Source of the DNA: Alitta virens
Lineage: Eukaryota > Annelida > Polychaeta > Phyllodocida > Nereididae
Length of the DNA: 64,000 nucleotides
Assembly (NCBI GenBank): GCA_932294295.1
Contig: OW028580.1
Span: 39,186,336 to 39,250,335 of the forward strand
Direction: 5' to 3'
The position numbers and the translations under genes are program-made. Below the pieces are notes generated by a model. It saw only the letters and a list, made by a program, of their open reading frames with translations, did no database searches and had not been told where the DNA came from. How positions within the stretch are numbered: position 1 is the stretch's first letter; each line of letters begins with the position of its first letter. Below, in pieces: positions 12,001-24,100 of this stretch.

Positions 12001-15000
12001 TAGCAAACCAATATTTTATAAGAAGCTGATCAGTTGATGAAATATATATGACATAGGTCACGCCAGGTGAATGACCTTGGGTAGGAATTTAAGTTGTAAC
12101 ATTTCATGAGCAATGATATTGTGAATCCAAAAACCTTGCTTAATTTAATAAAGGTATCAAATTGTCTGTATCCGGTTCTGTAAAGGGAATCTTACAGATG
12201 TTTTATTTATTCATTTTATACTTTTTTTTAATTTGGGGGACAGTAGATAGATAGATAGATAGCTATATTTTGACATATATATAATTTCATATATAATTAT
12301 ATAACAATATATAACGATGGAGTCACTAGGGACTGCATGATAAACCCTCCCCCCCCCCCCCCAACATAGGATTGTTAATAAATGTATAACATATCAATAG
12401 TTTTGGCAAGGCCAGGGGGTGTCCTTAAAAAAGTGGTTTAAAATTTGTCATTTTCGGCGATGATGGTGTTTTAAATAGACATTAAGTGTAAAAAAAAGAA
12501 AAATCCTCTTGCAATGAAAAAGAGAGCTATAAATCTTATGAGAAATATCGCACTACCTTCAAATCGATTACTTTTAATGAACTTCTCAAGTAACTGTTGT
12601 GACAATGTGCCTTTGATTTATGATCGACACAAATGTACAGATTGATTTTACATGTCCTTGTTTACATACCACAGTATGCAATTTTGTGTTTAGATAATGG
12701 TAAATCAATGTTGTTTATATGATGACCTCATACATTTCAGTGTTACATATATAATTAGCATAATTTGGCATTGTAACAATGTTGCGAGCAGAAGTTATTG
12801 ATGAATTAACATGGAAAGTTTAGTCTATTTATACCATTGTCTAATTTAACTATTGTATTTTTTATTTTATTCATCTTATAAATATTGAATTTGTCAATAG
12901 TCAACTCTGACAACCATGGCTGTAAGAGGCAGATACAATGATGAGATGATAAGGATCACACTAGTGCACTCATTACCTCATGGAGGGTAAATACTTTTAT
13001 TTATATGCCATATCACGTGAAATAGCGGGTGATACGGGCCGGGTGATCTGCATTTCATACCACAAAGAATGACGTTCATGCCATGTCCAAATAAGGGACC
13101 CGAAGAAGTTGCTACTTCCAAAAAAGGACGAAACGCGCGTGGCCGAAAAACCGCCCGTTTTTGCTCAATAACTCTGTAATTTTTTATCCGATTTTAATTA
13201 AAAGTTTTTCAGGGCTGAAATTAATTGAGAAATAACAGGAAAACCACAACTCGTCCCTGATCTGTCAAACAGATCACTGACTCGTGTGGTTTCCCGATAA
13301 CCCCCAACACAGGTCGACGGTGAATCCAGTAGAACTGCCATGGCTATTAAGACCAACCTTTTAGTGCAAAATTTACATTGTTTTGTGGTCCTAATTGTGA
13401 TAATTTTCTTACAATAATGGGAATACATATCATGAGTTGTCAAAATGTTTGCACCTGTTCGGCCAGGGACTGAACTCGAGGTGACGAGGACCTGAACCAC
13501 TGGCCCACCAAGTTCTAACCCTTGTTCCACATTTACCCCATGGATGGGTCTTTACTGGCCTCAGCACAGACACCTCAATCATGAAGACTATCTATCTATC
13601 TATCTATCTATCTATGGCTATATCTCTATCTATCTATGTCTATCTATCTATCTATTTATGGCTCTCTCTTTCTATCTTTCTACCTACAAACCTACCTACC
13701 TATCTATCTATCTAGCAACCTGCTCAGGTAGCCTACTGCTGTTGTTGATGGCTGTTGTTAACCACACTCAGATCAAAACAAACCCTGAAATGATTGGCTG
13801 CCCTCGGAAATATTTCCTTGCAACATATCTTAGTAAACAAAAATAATACATAAAGAAGAGGGTTTTTTTGTAGGTGGAGGCTAAATGAAGTGATGTAAGG
13901 GTGCCTAAGAAAAACGTCACTGGGTTAGTTGTATGTTTAACTAACTCTTGTTTTATGTTGCTGGAGAAATCTATAGGTTTGTTGTAGCAGTGGAGATATT
14001 GCAGATAGCAAATCCAGTGTCAGTGTTTTGATTTTCATAAAATTGGAAATTAATACTACAACCAGGGCCGTAGCCAGGCTGAGACGGAAGGGGGCAGCAA
14101 TCACTGCCCAGTTTACGTGATTTGGAGTCAGGACCTATTCTTACTTCCCCCCCCCCCCCCTCTTCCTCTCCCCCCCCCCCCCACTGGCCCGAAGTGTATT
14201 AATAAATTATGAAATATATGAGATAAATATATAGGCTTTCTCTTATACTTACAGTAAATGAAATTATACAGCACTAAAATGATTAGTAACCGAGGCCATT
14301 GGCTTTTCCAACCAGAAAATCTCAGCTTAAGACTTCAAGGGATTCCCTCTCACCATGGTAACTCATCACCATGGCAACTCCTACACATTGGATAAATCTT
14401 AAGCTGGAATGTTACGTGATAAGAAATGTCAACTCCTATAAGAATCCCTGATAAATGTAAATTATGAAGTGATAATTAATATACACGAATTTCCCAAGGT
14501 ATACAAGATAAAATGTTGGGTCTGTCAGTGGTTAGAATATTGACCTGCTTCCATAAGGACCTGGGTTCGAAGCCATGTCCATGATTCCTTCTAACCAAGA
14601 ACACGAAGCTTCTGGGGGCCTATTTGTAGTTTATTCCCACCAAATATTAAACTGGTCTAGTCTTGTGTCTATTGTTTATATACTGAGGCAAGTAATAGAC
14701 GCCATCTATGAAATATGAAACATTGTGTGGTCGTACCCTGATCTTGTCATCTCATCATTATGTCTGCCTCTGACAACTTAATTGTCACTCTTAGCTGAAA
14801 TGAGTCATTTTTCACATATCACACTCATTGTTGAATGTAGGCCTAATTAAGTCACGCCAGTGAGACAAATGAAGAACATAGGCTGCCATACACGAACCCT
14901 GGTGACTCGATCATAGTTTAGTTTCATGTAACATGTTTCCCATGATCCCATGGGGGCTGTTTGTCTCAGAGGTACAGCCAGTTTTAAATTATGTTTTTTT

Positions 15001-18000
15001 TTTTTTTGTATCAAAGTACTCAGGACCTATTTGCTAAACACTTTTTGCTGAAATTGTGTACCTGTTGCAATATATTTTAATAAATAATAATAAGTTATGT
15101 CTCTTCCAGCCAAAGAGTAGAAAATTTATTGTTGCGCGTGATACAAATTCTACAATTCACCCACTTGAAATTTACACACAAAATTAGTAAAATCTACTAT
15201 TGAGCAAATCTCCACCAAACTGCTGACTTCCCCTTACTGGCCTTAGTAGGTTCACAGATGCCCCCCTGCTAAGGCTCCGCAACTTGCTCAGAGGGATGTC
15301 CACCTGATACCCTGCTCTTTTTACCCTCATTTTACCCCCATTTTACCCCAGCAGGCTGTACCTCTGAGACATACAACCCCCATGGGATCATATTTACCCC
15401 CCTACAGATTTCCCTTGTTAGTTGATCCATGTTTCAACCATGGGGTGTCCAAATGTTTATTGTTTGAAAGAGGTCCTCAAAAACAAAGACTAAAAACAGT
15501 TACTATGTTATTTTTTACACACACAAAAATACAAAATACCTTTTTACGACTGAAGTACCTTAGTCAAGTGATGTACTTGTGTTTGTACTGCTTTGAGATC
15601 ACGTTACAGCACCTGTGCATTGTAATAAAGAGTAAAAGGTCTGGAGAAAAAATACATTAGCTTTGTTTGTCTTTGCTGATTATGTTGGTGCAATTAAAAT
15701 GACAAGGTGGTATGCAGTTAGGTTATCTGAAAGGTCATGGATTCAAATTTAACTTCGGGCCTATAAGATATTCGAAGCTGGTCTACAGACATGTGTCTAT
15801 AAGATGAACTGTAGTTTAATATACAGGACCAACAAAGTGCAGGCCCATATGGCATGATCATATTATGTCAAAGAAAGTGTTCATGGAGCAAAACAATTGA
15901 TCAACTCAGAACAAGCAGAATGAATGTCTGTCTGTCCCTGTTGTATATTCCAATGTGATGGTAACCAGTAACCAACTAACAAGACTAACCATAATCACTA
16001 ATTGTCTTAAATGTTTTGTTTACACATAGTTTGATTGAATGCATTGTTAAAGAGGATCACCTGCAGTTTACTTTTTTATCAAAAGAAAGTTCACCAAGTA
16101 CACCTGGCTTTCTTTTGTACTTTTGCTCCATGTAGTAATTTGAATGTCTGGGTGCCTGGACTTTCCAAGACCATTTTTTGGTGATGCAATGCCATTGTAT
16201 ACATCAGTGCAATAAACAGCACGTGTGCAGGTGTACGCCAAGTAATAACTCAATACATTAGTGCAATAAACAGCGAATGCTTAATTTATGTACATGTCTG
16301 AGGTTTTTTTTTAAAGCTTTTTCTTGAAATTTTTTTGTCCGCAGACTTTTTGGCGCTGCCGAGGCAGTGATTATGAGCATGGATCGCCCGGAGACTGGTG
16401 GTGAAGCGAGTCCAACTTTGAAACTTATGCCCGCCAGGTACAGAACATTCACCAAGAAAAACAGGTTCAGAGCGTCTCCCTGGGGTACACCTTCCCGGAA
16501 TCTTCTCGGATCATTTTGCAGTCTCTCCTCGTTCGGTATGTCCCCCAGGTTCGGGTTCGTCTTGGATAAATTAGGCTTACATTACAGCATGTCTAGAATG
16601 TGTAACTGTTTGAGGTCCTTGTTGCATTTTTACATACTTTTTCATGTATTCCTTTGCAAGACGACACCATTTTTTTTGTGCTTTCGGGTGCGGTAAATGT
16701 AAACTGTCGAAATTCTAAGAAGCCGCATCAACAGATTCCCTGCAGATGTGGTAACAAAGGCAAAAAGTAGGAAGGTATCAATTCTGATATCAGCAGATTT
16801 TGATGCCCCTCCTGTTTTTGCAAGAGAGGACCACACATTTTACCTATTCCCGGATGTGCGCACATAGGTTATCGAGCTTCGACAGCTAAATTCTAGTCTG
16901 ATTTTTGTCATTTTTCGTTTTACTGATCTATTGAAATGATCGCTTTAATAATAATAACATAAATCTCTTCTTCTTTTTAAAAATTTTCGGTTAACTAATC
17001 TATTGTTGAAAATGACTGCTTTAAAAATCAAAATTTGGTTTAATTTTGGATCCTTTACTTGTGTCTGTAAAGGTAGAGCTATAAAGATAAGGTTTCTGGA
17101 CTCATGTCATATTATGCTCCAAATTCATAAAAAGGGCAGGTCAATATCATTACTAGAACTACAACCATCTGAACTACTTAGTTTATATCTGAGTAGAAGA
17201 AGCATGTACAATAATATGTATATTATTAGCCCCAAAATATCATGATAAGGCAAGATCTTGACTTGGCATAATATCTTCAGTCAGAAGGCTGTTTTCTCAC
17301 TGAAACTTTCTCAACTCCCTGAGAAACTCACAGCTGTTGTAATCACACTGTACCATGCTGAGCAATCCAATGTCACCTCTATAATACATAAAATGAAAAT
17401 ATTATTGCCTTAGAATGTGAACTCCCATGGGACAGACGCAGTTGCAGGAGAACAAAGAGCTGCATGACACAATCCTCAAAACTTCCCAAGAATCTGCTTA
17501 CTTTTGCAAGGCACATTTGGAACCATCATGTGTGCATGCATAGTTCTTGGGTGATACAGAGTTATTACAGACACATTTTCTTCAACTTGGTTCTTGACAT
17601 AAGTTTACAAATCATAAAAATATGTGTTTTTTTCCTGCCAGTACTTTAGGATAAATTATCTGTTATCTTGATGAATCTGTAATCTAAATCTGAATTGCTT
17701 TCCATTATGTCAAGAAAAATAGGTATTTTCAAATTGAGACACTTACTGAAGGGTATCACAGTTAATCCAAAACTAACCAAATGTGGCACGTGACCAAAGC
17801 CTTTTGCTTTAACCAGAATTCCAATGTTACACCAAACCTGAAGAGTACCCAAACATAAATATGAAAATATGTGGCCTAAAATATCAGTAGCAGGCCTACT
17901 ATTTAGAATATTTTACATAATAACATAGTTTCCATATTTTCCAGGCTCCTCTCATGAATTTACGGACCTGCAAGAAGATGCAAAGTGCAGGAAAATTTCT

Positions 18001-18621
18001 TCGGAGATTTTCAAACACCGTTTATATGAGACAGTCCTTTGCAAAGGACCACCTCGTCGAAGATGTCTTTCGGTTGATATTGGAGAAGAGGAGAAAGACA
18101 TTAATCTTTATCCAGTGCGATACGTCCAATCAGTGCCTACGACTCCAATATACAGCGGTGCCAGTTCGCCTATTCAAAGCCCTCGAACAGCAAGAAGGAC
18201 TTTGTTAGGTCTTTCGAAAACTGGTTCAAAAGGTAGTAACAGAAGCGTCAGTCAAATGGATGTCGAAAAGTACAAGGGTCTCGCTTGTATTTTGCAAAGC
18301 GGCTCTCCGACAGATTCAGACGACCTTGATAGTCTTGGTGACCTTGAACTTGACTTGGACATGGACCTTGACCTACATATTGAAGAAGATACTGATTTGC
18401 ATATCAAAGAAACAGAACAGCGTTCTCCCCACCAAATCTCGCCTGACAACACGAGACAAACGAGACAAAGTCAAACAAGGACATTTTCGGATAGCGACAA
18501 AACAGAACAGTCTTTCTTTAAACAACATGATGACAAACTGTCTAGCAATTTGCCTGGACTGAAAAAGAGGTGCAAAGGCATCGTCACAAGAGACATGTTA
18601 GACGGCTGTTTGTACAGCTGA
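9021..18621 (+). CDS. Unrecognised three-exon gene, 297-residue Ser/Asp-rich protein
   Basis: Predicted exons are 9021-9046, 16345-16535 and 17945-18621. Splice sites are AAA|GTAAGT-like after 9046, tttgtccgcag before 16345, TTCG|GTATGT after 16535 and ttttccag before 17945. All three join in phase (26+191+677 nt = 298 codons). The product starts MDLEDLKSKLFGAAEAVIMS and carries a basic Phe-rich patch (RYRTFTKKNRFRASPWGTP). It continues through a Cys/Arg patch (CKGPPRRRC) and a Ser/Pro stretch (TTPIYSGASSPIQSP). An Asp/Leu alternating run covers about residues 198-226, and the protein ends DMLDGCLYS. I recognise no domain. The SP/TP motifs suggest a phosphorylated, mostly disordered regulator. 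The last exon is the firmest; the 9-residue first exon rests on splice phase and a CRE-bearing upstream region. Confidence 0.55.
13589..13715. repeat. (CTAT)n microsatellite, interrupted
   Basis: CTAT/TCTA tetranucleotide units run from about 13589 to 13713 with interruptions. The SIYLSIYLS-type open frame across it is a translation artefact of the repeat. Confidence 0.9.
14520..14795 (+). repeat. tRNA-derived SINE, near full length
   Basis: A pol III A-box-like tcagtggttag (14525-14535) and B-box GGTTCGAAGCC (14564-14574) are followed by the family body ctgaggcaagtaatag near 14685 and a tail with catctcatcattatgtctgcc near 14750-14766. The body and tail recur in other copies in both orientations. 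Spacing of the A and B boxes is as in tRNA. Target-site duplications were not resolved. Confidence 0.65.
14942..15391. mobile_element. Inverted-repeat element, about 450 bp
   Basis: The left end (atgatcccatgggggctg, then tctcagaggtacagcc) is repeated in inverted form at the right end (ggctgtacctctgagaca, then cccccatgggatcat). The arms are about 38 bp with a few mismatches. The interior is non-coding. I could not define a target-site duplication, so the superfamily is open. Confidence 0.65.
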
Positions 18622-20390
18622 TACCCTCTCGTTTTCTTGTTGCGCTGCTTTAAAATTTGTTTTATTTTAGCATTACAAATGCGTGTTTTATTGTATATGT
18701 TTTTTATTATGATGTATAAAATGTGCCACAACATTTATAAGTAAATGTTACATGGCAGCAGCAGCCACTATAAAACAGATTATCAAAACAGGACATCGAT
18801 GACAGGCAGGAGTGCACTAAGAAAACTTGCTGGTCTAAAAAAAAGTGGTTGCAATGCTTTCGTGCTGTTCAGCAGGTGCTTCTTTTGATGTATCGCCATG
18901 TCTGATTGGCTGAACGGCCGTTAAATTAATTGGTTTTTGATTCCGTGCCTTGACCACTTTCATAGTTAAGTACAACTCATTATACCAAGAAAATTTTTGG
19001 AAATGGTCAAGGATGCGAATTCAGGTAAAGTTTTTTTTGTGGTGTGGCACATACAGGACTCCACAATATTGTCTGAAGTGGAGAAGTGAGTTAAATGCTG
19101 TTTGTGCATTAAGCAGATACTCAAATTGTTCTTGCATAACTGACCATACAGCCAATTAGGCAATATATATAAGCAAGTGTGACAATGTGTGACGTGCCTG
19201 ATGCCCTGAGCTCATATCAGTTCCAAGGGTAGCACTGGAACACTTCATTGCATCAGACAATAACGCTTGTTCCATTGCCCAGGGTAAGGGGAAAAGTGTC
19301 TCAGTCTGGAGGGAAATAATAAAACACTCTATTTTATGTTGAAAATCACCAAATTAGACTTTCAGGCAAAAAAAGAAAAAAAAAAGGTGACGTCAAGCCC
19401 TTTTTTTTAAGGCTTGATCCATGATGATCTGTGTTTAGACTCTTATCTCACAAAATATATGGTCGTTCAAGTTTGTGAAATAAAGTCTGCTAATTTTGCG
19501 AAAAGGTCATTATCGATTATTGCATCTTAAACACTCAGAAATATAGAGGAACTCGACCCTCTTGCCTGATAATCAAACCTTGGAAGCTCAGAGAATTAGT
19601 CATGCTAAATTTTAAAATGAAATGTAGGCCTACAAAATGACATGCCCAATTAATTTGGTTCTTTCATACATGTGATGATGTGAATGATGATGTTGTAGGG
19701 CATGAAAGAGGATGCTTATTTTACACATCATGCTTTTTAATTGTGTGCAAATTAAAAACTGTATATACACTGTATGATTTGCTTGTAATAGATCTCAAAC
19801 CCATTGATGTAATAATAAAATATATTTTATTTGGAACATTTTCCTGATACATCGAATCCAGATTGTTTTGCAGTATCAACCAACCAACAACTTCTATTTA
19901 CTTCAGCAAACAATTTAAGTGACTCTTCCACTTCTACTTCAGCAGTGTATTTACAATACTTTTAAAATATGTGAAGTGTACATGCACTAAATTATATTAT
20001 ATGGCATAATGCACAGCTAAATATCTGCCTTATTTGCCAGGAGATTCTTCAAAATGTGATGGGTAACCTAACTTGTTTTACATTTAAATTACATGAAATT
20101 TTGTAAGTTTTTTGGCACCATGCACCTTCCACAATGTAATAATCTTTTAAATACAAACATCATGTGGACAATACAAGGCAAGAAACTGGCTTTATCATAT
20201 CAAGGAAAACACCACAAACTATTTGTGATTTGATAAAAAAACCTTCCATCACCTCTTGTATTTGCTTTCTTTTTTATCGAAAGTTCCAAAGTTAACATTG
20301 AATTTTGCCTCAAGGTGACAGCACATAAACAAATTTAAATCTTGCCCTAGCCATAACTTTTTGATAAAATGAACACATCACAGCAACATA
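18622..20390. other. 3' UTR and intergenic DNA
   Basis: The interval begins with the 3' UTR of the upstream gene. No supported exon, RNA gene or repeat shared with the rest of the window is seen. Short open frames here lack splice context and recognisable motifs. Confidence 0.45.
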
Positions 20391-20845
20391 TAGGGCGTGT
20401 AAGTTACGCCCAAAGTATCGTAAATTCGTAGTAAAATCCACGCTATTGACGTACATTTGGGAACCAACGCCGCCATATTTGAATTACGCGAGTGAATGGA
20501 CGAGACAAAATCTGATGGTCGGGTATTTTTTCAATGGAGTTAAGCAAACTTGTCATCATAAGTATCAAAAATAGCATTTTTGAGAGATACCTATCACTCA
20601 CAGGCCAATATTTGTCCAACTCGGACCTAGATGGCTTGAATACCAGCTGAATCCAGGCCTAACTTCTCAGGTCCATTACTTAAATAATATGCGGTCTAAA
20701 GCATTCGAAGCACTCGTTTTGAGCTTAAAACTTCCTTAAAAGTTTGCTCTTTCTCCAACAACCAAAACCAATTTCAATGACGTGGTTCCCAGTAGTTTTT
20801 TCGTGCTCTCAAATACACGAGAGCAAAATTAACTTACACGCCCTA
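20391..20845. mobile_element. TA-flanked MITE (mariner-type), about 451 bp
   Basis: The element starts GGGCGTGTAAGTTA at 20393 and ends TAACTTACACGCCC at 20843. TA dinucleotides flank both sides, as expected for Tc1/mariner insertion. The interior is non-coding. The exact terminal repeats are short (about 15 bp). Confidence 0.7.
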
Positions 20846-21131
20846 TTGACAAGCAAGCACTAAAGTGTCTGGAGACAATTAAAAAAAAGAGGTATTCTTT
20901 CATCATAATGAGGAGAAAAACTACCGAAGGGCACTGCTGTAAAGCAGATAAGCACCATTAGATGATGTCATCATTTATTACAACAAAAATGACATCACAT
21001 GCCTAGATCTGATTTGGTGCTAGTGACCTCTGGTGGTACTTTTGCCCATTGTATTATGCAATGGAAATTAAAAGTTATCTAAGTCATGCATAAAAATTTG
21101 ATTATCACACTGCTACAGTCATTTATGAAAT

Positions 21132-24100
21132 TCATCTTTGGTTCGGATGCATTTGGGGGCGATTTTGAAGAACGTTAGGACGTTGGGGTGACCGTCCGCG
21201 TCCTCTTCCAGCGCCCCCTGGAGAGAGAGTGGTATTCGCGAACTGCTTTTCAAGTTGCTCCACTCGTGAAGTCAAGTCTTCGATGCGAATATCCTTCAGA
21301 TGTAGCAAGTGTTCCAATCTCTGAATTTTTGCTTGTAAAATCTGAAAAGATAATATATTTATTAATTTTTTTACATTTTTTTTTTCAGCTGATGCAAAAA
21401 AATCAATGCATCTGAACTTTAAGTTATGATTATAATTCATAAATGCAATGAAAATGTAATATTATATCTGTTTATCACACATATATTTGATTTATCAGAA
21501 TGGGTTATCTTTATGGCAAAATTATGATGCACAATTACAGACATCCATCCAATGGAGTCCATATCATGCTTAAATTATAATCTCTATATGTTTATCAATC
21601 TTTCAGTTGATCACACCACTAATCCTTTCTTAAACAATGGACAAATAGCAATGATTAAACGTCTCACCTCAATGGTTTCATTTTTGACATGCAGTTCCTC
21701 TTCTTTTTCTTCTAGAACTTTTTTTGGAAGACTGTCTGCTTTTCTGCCACCAGAGGGCTTCTGTCCTGTTGGTTTCTGTGGTGATTTTCCCAACCAGTGT
21801 GGCTTGTATGTAGCTCTGAAAAATCACAAAAAAAAATATTTTCAAATGACATGAAATTTGAAAAAGAATTCTTTAATATTGAAATTGTAGTTGGTTCATG
21901 GACCTGGCAAACGTGACTGTTCACAGCGCTGGTTATGTATAGTCTTATGTATATTACAATTATCACACTTACCCCATGGGAGGTGCAGGTGGGTGTGGGG
22001 CTGGAGCGTGGGAATAAATTGATTGAACATCTGCGGGTTGTTGATAGTTATGTTGATGTCCAAGTGGTCCTTGGAAATTGCCTAAAAAATTAGAAAACTG
22101 TAAGCTACATTTTGCAAAAGGTTATTAACAGCATTCATGTAAACTGTACAAAATTGTAATTGATCATATATAATATATACATGCAAACGCTGCTTGCATT
22201 GGGTTGTAATCAACTGAAAGTCATTGACAAACACACGAGCGCTTGAATTTATGGATGGATGTATTAACTTCACTATGTATTAGAGAAGATACCCCGGCTT
22301 GGGTGCGAAAATAACTTCAAGCGCCCGTGGGCAAACAAACGACAACATGCAATTGGCAAATTTGACAAAGGATTAGGGTTTATTGTTAAAACTATGAGAT
22401 AGATGACCTTAATTGGATCAAAGGTCAAGGTCAAAGGAACTTTAAATCATATCAGGATTCTAAGGAAAAATTATTCAATGTGACATCTTATACATGCATA
22501 TGTATACATATTTAAATCAAAAAGAACAAAAAGTACTTCTGTATAATCTAGTCAGTCACAGCAGGCCACAAGTTGGTCAGTGCAATTATGATTTGTATAA
22601 AAATGGTTATTCAAGGCAGGAATATAGGTGGATCAAAGGGTCTGATTGAAATAAGTAAAGTATAATGTCACTCCAAATCTGGTCATGCATGCACGTCCAT
22701 TATCATGTAAATTTTTTACACATGCTTCATCCTTTGTGTCTTAATTATTCCTGTGCACTAGATATATACTTATCTTACCATAGGGATACTCAGAATAGTA
22801 CTGAGCAAAGTAATCCAGTCCAGCTTTAAGTAAAATTAGGAATATATACTTTTAACCAGAGTATTATGCAGACTCATCATTGTTCAATTTTGGTGACTGT
22901 TTAATTTTCAAATTAAGTATCCAAAAAATGAGCCATTGCTTTATTTGTGGTAGGCCTAACTGGTTTATGATATAATTAATAAATAATTGGTTTGGTTGAA
23001 TTATTTATTAGAATTTCAATTGATATTGTTAAATTTTGTTGGCTTTACCTCGGTTTTGGTCAGCTTCTGGCCGTTCACTGGTAGGAGAAATCCAAGGGTC
23101 GGGCATTTGTGAATTTTCAGAAAATTGTGTGTGCATTTGATGAGCCAGGTGCAAATCTATCCGCTCTCGCAGGGCACTGAGAACACATTCTGCGGCGAAG
23201 GGTTTGCAGTCGACAAGAGATCGGATCACTGTTGGCGATACCTCCAAGTTGATTTTCTTCAGCACCTTCCTGTAAAAATTAAACAACTTGTGCATTAAAT
23301 GACATATTTCCCTAACAATGTTAAAAGCACAGGTCCTTTTATAGTTAATTCAATTTGATTCAATAAATTTTTTTTTTTTCCGAGACTTGCAGATTTTTTA
23401 CAGCATTGAATTTATACTTAAGTGATAAAAAAGCATTCTTCCCAGCCTATCAGGCTTTTGGTTTTTTTAGGTTCTTAGTATTAGAAATGTGAAAATAGTA
23501 CTACTATGAAAGGATGCTAAATAAAAATTCTCAAACTACTGGTTTGGGAGTAAGTCCCTGCAAGTGCAAATGAGAATGCGGACGGGTAGAAAATCAAACG
23601 CACAATATTGATGCGGAGAGCTAATTACCTGTTCAAGACAAACCAGTTGGTTTCCTTTTGTTTTGTACCGTTTGATGCGATATAATTATGCACCTCTACA
23701 TATTTGGGGAAAAAGTAATGAACAACTTCAGCAGCCAAAACTGAAACATGCCAAAAGCAGCTGAAGTAGAACTTGAAATTCACAATAAAAACCAAGACAC
23801 AAAATTAAATAAATAAATAAAGTAAAACAAAAACACCCTTGAGAAGTTGAGATAATAATAAAATGAACATTGCAATTTGTCTTACAAATTTAAATGGGAG
23901 ATAAACACGGTCCCAACCCGTTATCTTGCTTATCTCCAGGGGTTTAAGGATGGATGAATTAAATAGAACATTTATGTAACAATCAAGCTACAAAGATGCA
24001 CATTAATTAACATGGGTGTTGACTAACCAAAAATTATCAGTGAGGGTAAGGGAAAGAGCAGTTAGAACTGTGCAAGTGTCAGCTAAAGCATGCAAGTCAG

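Larger units (their letters stand above)
9047..16344. other. Long first intron of the unrecognised gene; no exon supported
   Basis: This 7.3-kb interval holds AT-rich DNA, SINE copies (about 11180-11290, 13525-13590 and 14525-14790), short tetranucleotide arrays (12247-12268 and 13589-13715), C-rich runs at 12350 and 14145-14185, and the inverted-repeat element at 14942-15391. A small burst (gaccatggctgtaagaggc) at 12910 is part of a repeat, not an exon. Confidence 0.45.

Noticed and set aside
12901..12990. Possible short exon with gaccatggctgtaagaggc
   Set aside because: The sequence cagatacaatgatgagatgataag is the SINE tail seen at 40090 and 28350; no conserved peptide extends from it.
13544..13846. 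100-residue open frame rich in SIYLSIYLS
   Set aside because: It is the translation of the (CTAT)n microsatellite and has no start context or splice-linked neighbour.
14060..14190. cagggccgtagccagg with C-rich right side as another hAT MITE
   Set aside because: Only the left terminus is recognisable; no inverted right end or target duplication was found.
14564..14574. B-box GGTTCGAAGCC as part of a true tRNA gene
   Set aside because: No cloverleaf stems or anticodon loop could be traced around it. It belongs to a SINE head.
16258..16455. 65-residue minus-strand frame over 16258-16455
   Set aside because: The plus strand has the acceptor, donor and phase continuity with the 9021 and 17945 exons; the minus frame ends in low-complexity sequence.
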